From positions 1 to 14,951 of the forward strand of contig FR901881.1 in NCBI GenBank assembly GCA_000438255.1: a stretch of 14,951 bases of DNA. Reading direction: 5' to 3'. The notes beneath the pieces are model-generated. The model was not told where the DNA came from. It did not search any database and saw only the letters and a list, made by a program, of their open reading frames with translations. Source of the DNA: Clostridium sp. CAG:389. Lineage in GTDB: Bacteria; Bacillota; Clostridia; TANB77; CAG-508. Below are positions 13,127 through 14,951 of this stretch, piece by piece. Each line of letters starts with the position of its first letter. Position 1 is the first letter of the stretch. The position numbers were made by a program, and so were the translations under genes.

Positions 13127-14951
13127 ATCTTTTTATCATCTCTTCTATATTTTTTCTTATTACATCTTCTCCTATTTGATCAATTATTTTAAAATCATCA
13201 CTATTTACTTCCGTATTCTTTACTCGATTTACTATTCCTTTTATTTTTTCTTCTGCAAATTTTCCAATGGTATCTTCCATAAAATAGTTATCAATTAATA
13301 AATTCATTATATTTCCGGCAAATGTTTTATTTTCTTCTTCCTTTTCCATCATAATAACACTCGAATTGTTTAAATCTGATAATACATATGGTGAATTTGA
13401 TGTAAATACAATTTGAACATTTTTGTCTTTATAATAGGTATTAAAAAATTCAACTATAAAATATATATATTTTCTTTGCCACTCTGGATGGAAATATAAT
13501 TCTGGCTCATCCATTAATACTAATACATTTTTCTTATCTTCAATTTTATCTAAAACATCATAAAAACTTGAATACATATTTAAAAGAGCTTGTTGTCCAG
13601 AGCTTAAACCTTTAAATTCTAGATTAAACATTTCTATAAAATTATTGTCTGAATTTACTATTTCATATAATTCTTTTATTTCTTCATTTGGAACAAAAAT
13701 TATTGGTATTATTTGATGAAGTACTTTACTGCTTTTCATTTTTTCTTTTTCATATGGTCTAATTGCTTCTACCATTATGTTGGCATTTCTTATTATATTG
13801 TTTAAGTTTGTTAGTGTTCGTTCATATTTTTTACAAATTTCTTGTGAAAATTTCGTAAATTCTTTTAAAATATCAGTAATTGAATCTTCTATATAATTTC
13901 TTTTTTGATAACTTTTTCTAATTTTATCTATTTCTATATTTTTTATTACCCCTATAACCTGGTAAATCATAGCTATTGCTCTACTTCTTTTTACTTTTTT
14001 CTTTATCTCATTATTTATTAAATCAATTATTTCATTATTATTTATTTTATTATATAATTCTTCAAAAAATTTATCTATTAAAATGAAATATGCTATGTAT
14101 AAAACAGTTTTTCTTCTATTACTATGTGAATCTAATATTTCTCTTTCTATTTCTTCGTATATTTCTTTTTCTTTTTGACTTACTGAATAGTTTAGTTTAT
14201 CTATATAATTATCACTTCTTTTTACTGGATTATTTTTTCTATAATATCTCAATTTATCTAATGAAGAAGTAAATACTCCTAATGTTTGATAACATTTAAA
14301 ATATAGAGAAATGTTTTCTACTTTTAATATAGAATTATTTTGTGATAAAAATTTGATATTTCTTTCTGTCATTTTATTTTTAATTTCTCTATTAACTCTA
14401 TTATCAACAAATCTTTGATCAACAAATTTTTGATTTATATATTTTCTATTTAGTTCAATGTCTGGCTCTATATATGTTTTATTAATATCTTCTTCTATTG
14501 ATATATTAAAAAAATTATTTTTGATAATACTGCTTTTTATCTGTTTATTTCTTAAATTAACTATATTAGAAAAGAAAACAATGCTTGTGTTCTTTATCAT
14601 ATCTTTACATATACTTTCTTTAATATTTTGATTTTCAAATGTTATTAATTTAAAATCATATTCTATTTTTTTATTTATTAAACCTTCTTTTGCATAAACA
14701 TAAATTTCATTGTTTTTTATAAAAGCTATTATAAAGTTATATTCTCCAAATGGTCCCACACATAAAATTTTTGTTATCATATCTAATAATGTTGTTTTTC
14801 CAGAACCATTTTTTCCTATAACGGCTGTTATATCGGAGATATTATTTGTATTTATGTTGTAAAAATTTGGTATATAATTTTTGTTTTCTTCTATTTTCAG
14901 ATTTTTATTAATATATTTAATTTTGTATTTTGAACTAAAATTAAAATCTTT
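13098..14951 (-). CDS. ptuA: ABC-type ATPase, Septu PtuA-like, 5' end cut by window edge
   Basis: The frame is open from the stop at 13100-13098 to the last base of the window, giving at least 617 residues; the true start is outside. The ATG at 14780 is internal, because Walker A (GKNGSGKTT, 14816-14790) lies upstream of it. After a long helical middle region come the ABC signature LSSGQQ (about 13611-13594), Walker B VLVLMDEPELYFHP (about 13521-13480), and an H-loop position reading TSNSP (about 13403-13389), with Asn where His is usual. The C-terminal segment around 13320-13240 (AGNIMNLLIDNYFMEDTIGKFAEEK region) resembles the tail of PtuA/retron-associated ATPases. It overlaps the HNH gene by 29 bases. 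Probably senses phage or DNA damage and licenses the HNH nuclease; this role is inferred from the family. Confidence 0.85.
   Translation of the reverse strand, partial: KDFNFSSKYKIKYINKNLKIEENKNYIPNFYNINTNNISDITAVIGKNGSGKTTLLDMITKILCVGPFGEYNFIIAFIKNNEIYVYAKEGLINKKIEYDFKLITFENQNIKESICKDMIKNTSIVFFSNIVNLRNKQIKSSIIKNNFFNISIEEDINKTYIEPDIELNRKYINQKFVDQRFVDNRVNREIKNKMTERNIKFLSQNNSILKVENISLYFKCYQTLGVFTSSLDKLRYYRKNNPVKRSDNYIDKLNYSVSQKEKEIYEEIEREILDSHSNRRKTVLYIAYFILIDKFFEELYNKINNNEIIDLINNEIKKKVKRSRAIAMIYQVIGVIKNIEIDKIRKSYQKRNYIEDSITDILKEFTKFSQEICKKYERTLTNLNNIIRNANIMVEAIRPYEKEKMKSSKVLHQIIPIIFVPNEEIKELYEIVNSDNNFIEMFNLEFKGLSSGQQALLNMYSSFYDVLDKIEDKKNVLVLMDEPELYFHPEWQRKYIYFIVEFFNTYYKDKNVQIVFTSNSPYVLSDLNNSSVIMMEKEEENKTFAGNIMNLLIDNYFMEDTIGKFAEEKIKGIVNRVKNTEVNSDDFKIIDQIGEDVIRKNIEEMIKRYDKNTTIKK

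Noticed and set aside
13098..14780. A complete 560-residue ATPase starting at the ATG at 14780
   Set aside because: The same frame stays open to the window edge and encodes the Walker A loop just upstream (14816-14790), so the ATG is internal and the gene is cut by the window.
1..14951. CRISPR array, tRNA, rRNA, transposase or integrase genes
   Set aside because: No regularly spaced direct repeats, cloverleaf sequences, rRNA segments or recombinase motifs were seen on either strand.

Overview
The window is a strongly AT-rich stretch of a low-GC Gram-positive (Bacillota) chromosome, most likely from a Clostridia-like gut lineage. Evidence: an Ile T-box leader, consistent AGGAGG-type Shine-Dalgarno sites, TTGNNN/TATAAT promoters with extended -10 TG motifs, and a CpsC/CpsD/CpsB-type polysaccharide regulatory set. 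Almost everything is on the minus strand; the exceptions are a small hypothetical gene at the left edge and a candidate small RNA.

Left part (about 1-3300), accessory. An 81-residue hypothetical protein on the plus strand converges on a three-gene minus-strand operon. Read in transcription order, the operon encodes a HhH-GPD-type DNA glycosylase-like protein, an inosine/xanthosine triphosphatase (YjjX/DUF84 family) and an ABC/AAA-type ATPase without a TOPRIM domain whose C-terminus carries an R-N-x3-H motif. The first two genes overlap by one base (TAATG); the third follows 20 bases later from its own strong Shine-Dalgarno site. A strong divergent promoter next to the operon promoter drives an apparent non-coding RNA ending in a perfect 20-bp terminator hairpin. 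This glycosylase + NTP sanitiser + ATPase + divergent RNA arrangement is the best candidate here for an undescribed base-surveillance or anti-phage system.

Middle part (about 3300-12100), core genes. A CmpB-type membrane protein is followed upstream by ileS (type 2 isoleucyl-tRNA synthetase), controlled by a complete T-box leader with AUC specifier. A 161-base palindromic element lies between the T-box promoter and a small membrane protein. Upstream of that is a polysaccharide operon, in transcription order: CpsC/Wzz-like co-polymerase, CpsD tyrosine autokinase with a long tail, CpsB/YwqE PHP-type tyrosine phosphatase, and glmM (phosphoglucosamine mutase). A well-formed promoter sits just upstream of cpsC. 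The kinase, activator and phosphatase form the usual phosphorylation cycle controlling capsule or exopolysaccharide export, and GlmM feeds UDP-GlcNAc synthesis.

Right part (about 12150-14951), accessory. An ATPase gene, truncated at its 5' end by the window edge, overlaps an HNH endonuclease gene by 29 bases. This is the architecture of the Septu (PtuA/PtuB) defence module, also found as the effector of some retrons. The ATPase looks at first like a complete 560-residue frame, but the reading frame stays open to the window edge and the Walker A motif lies upstream of that ATG.
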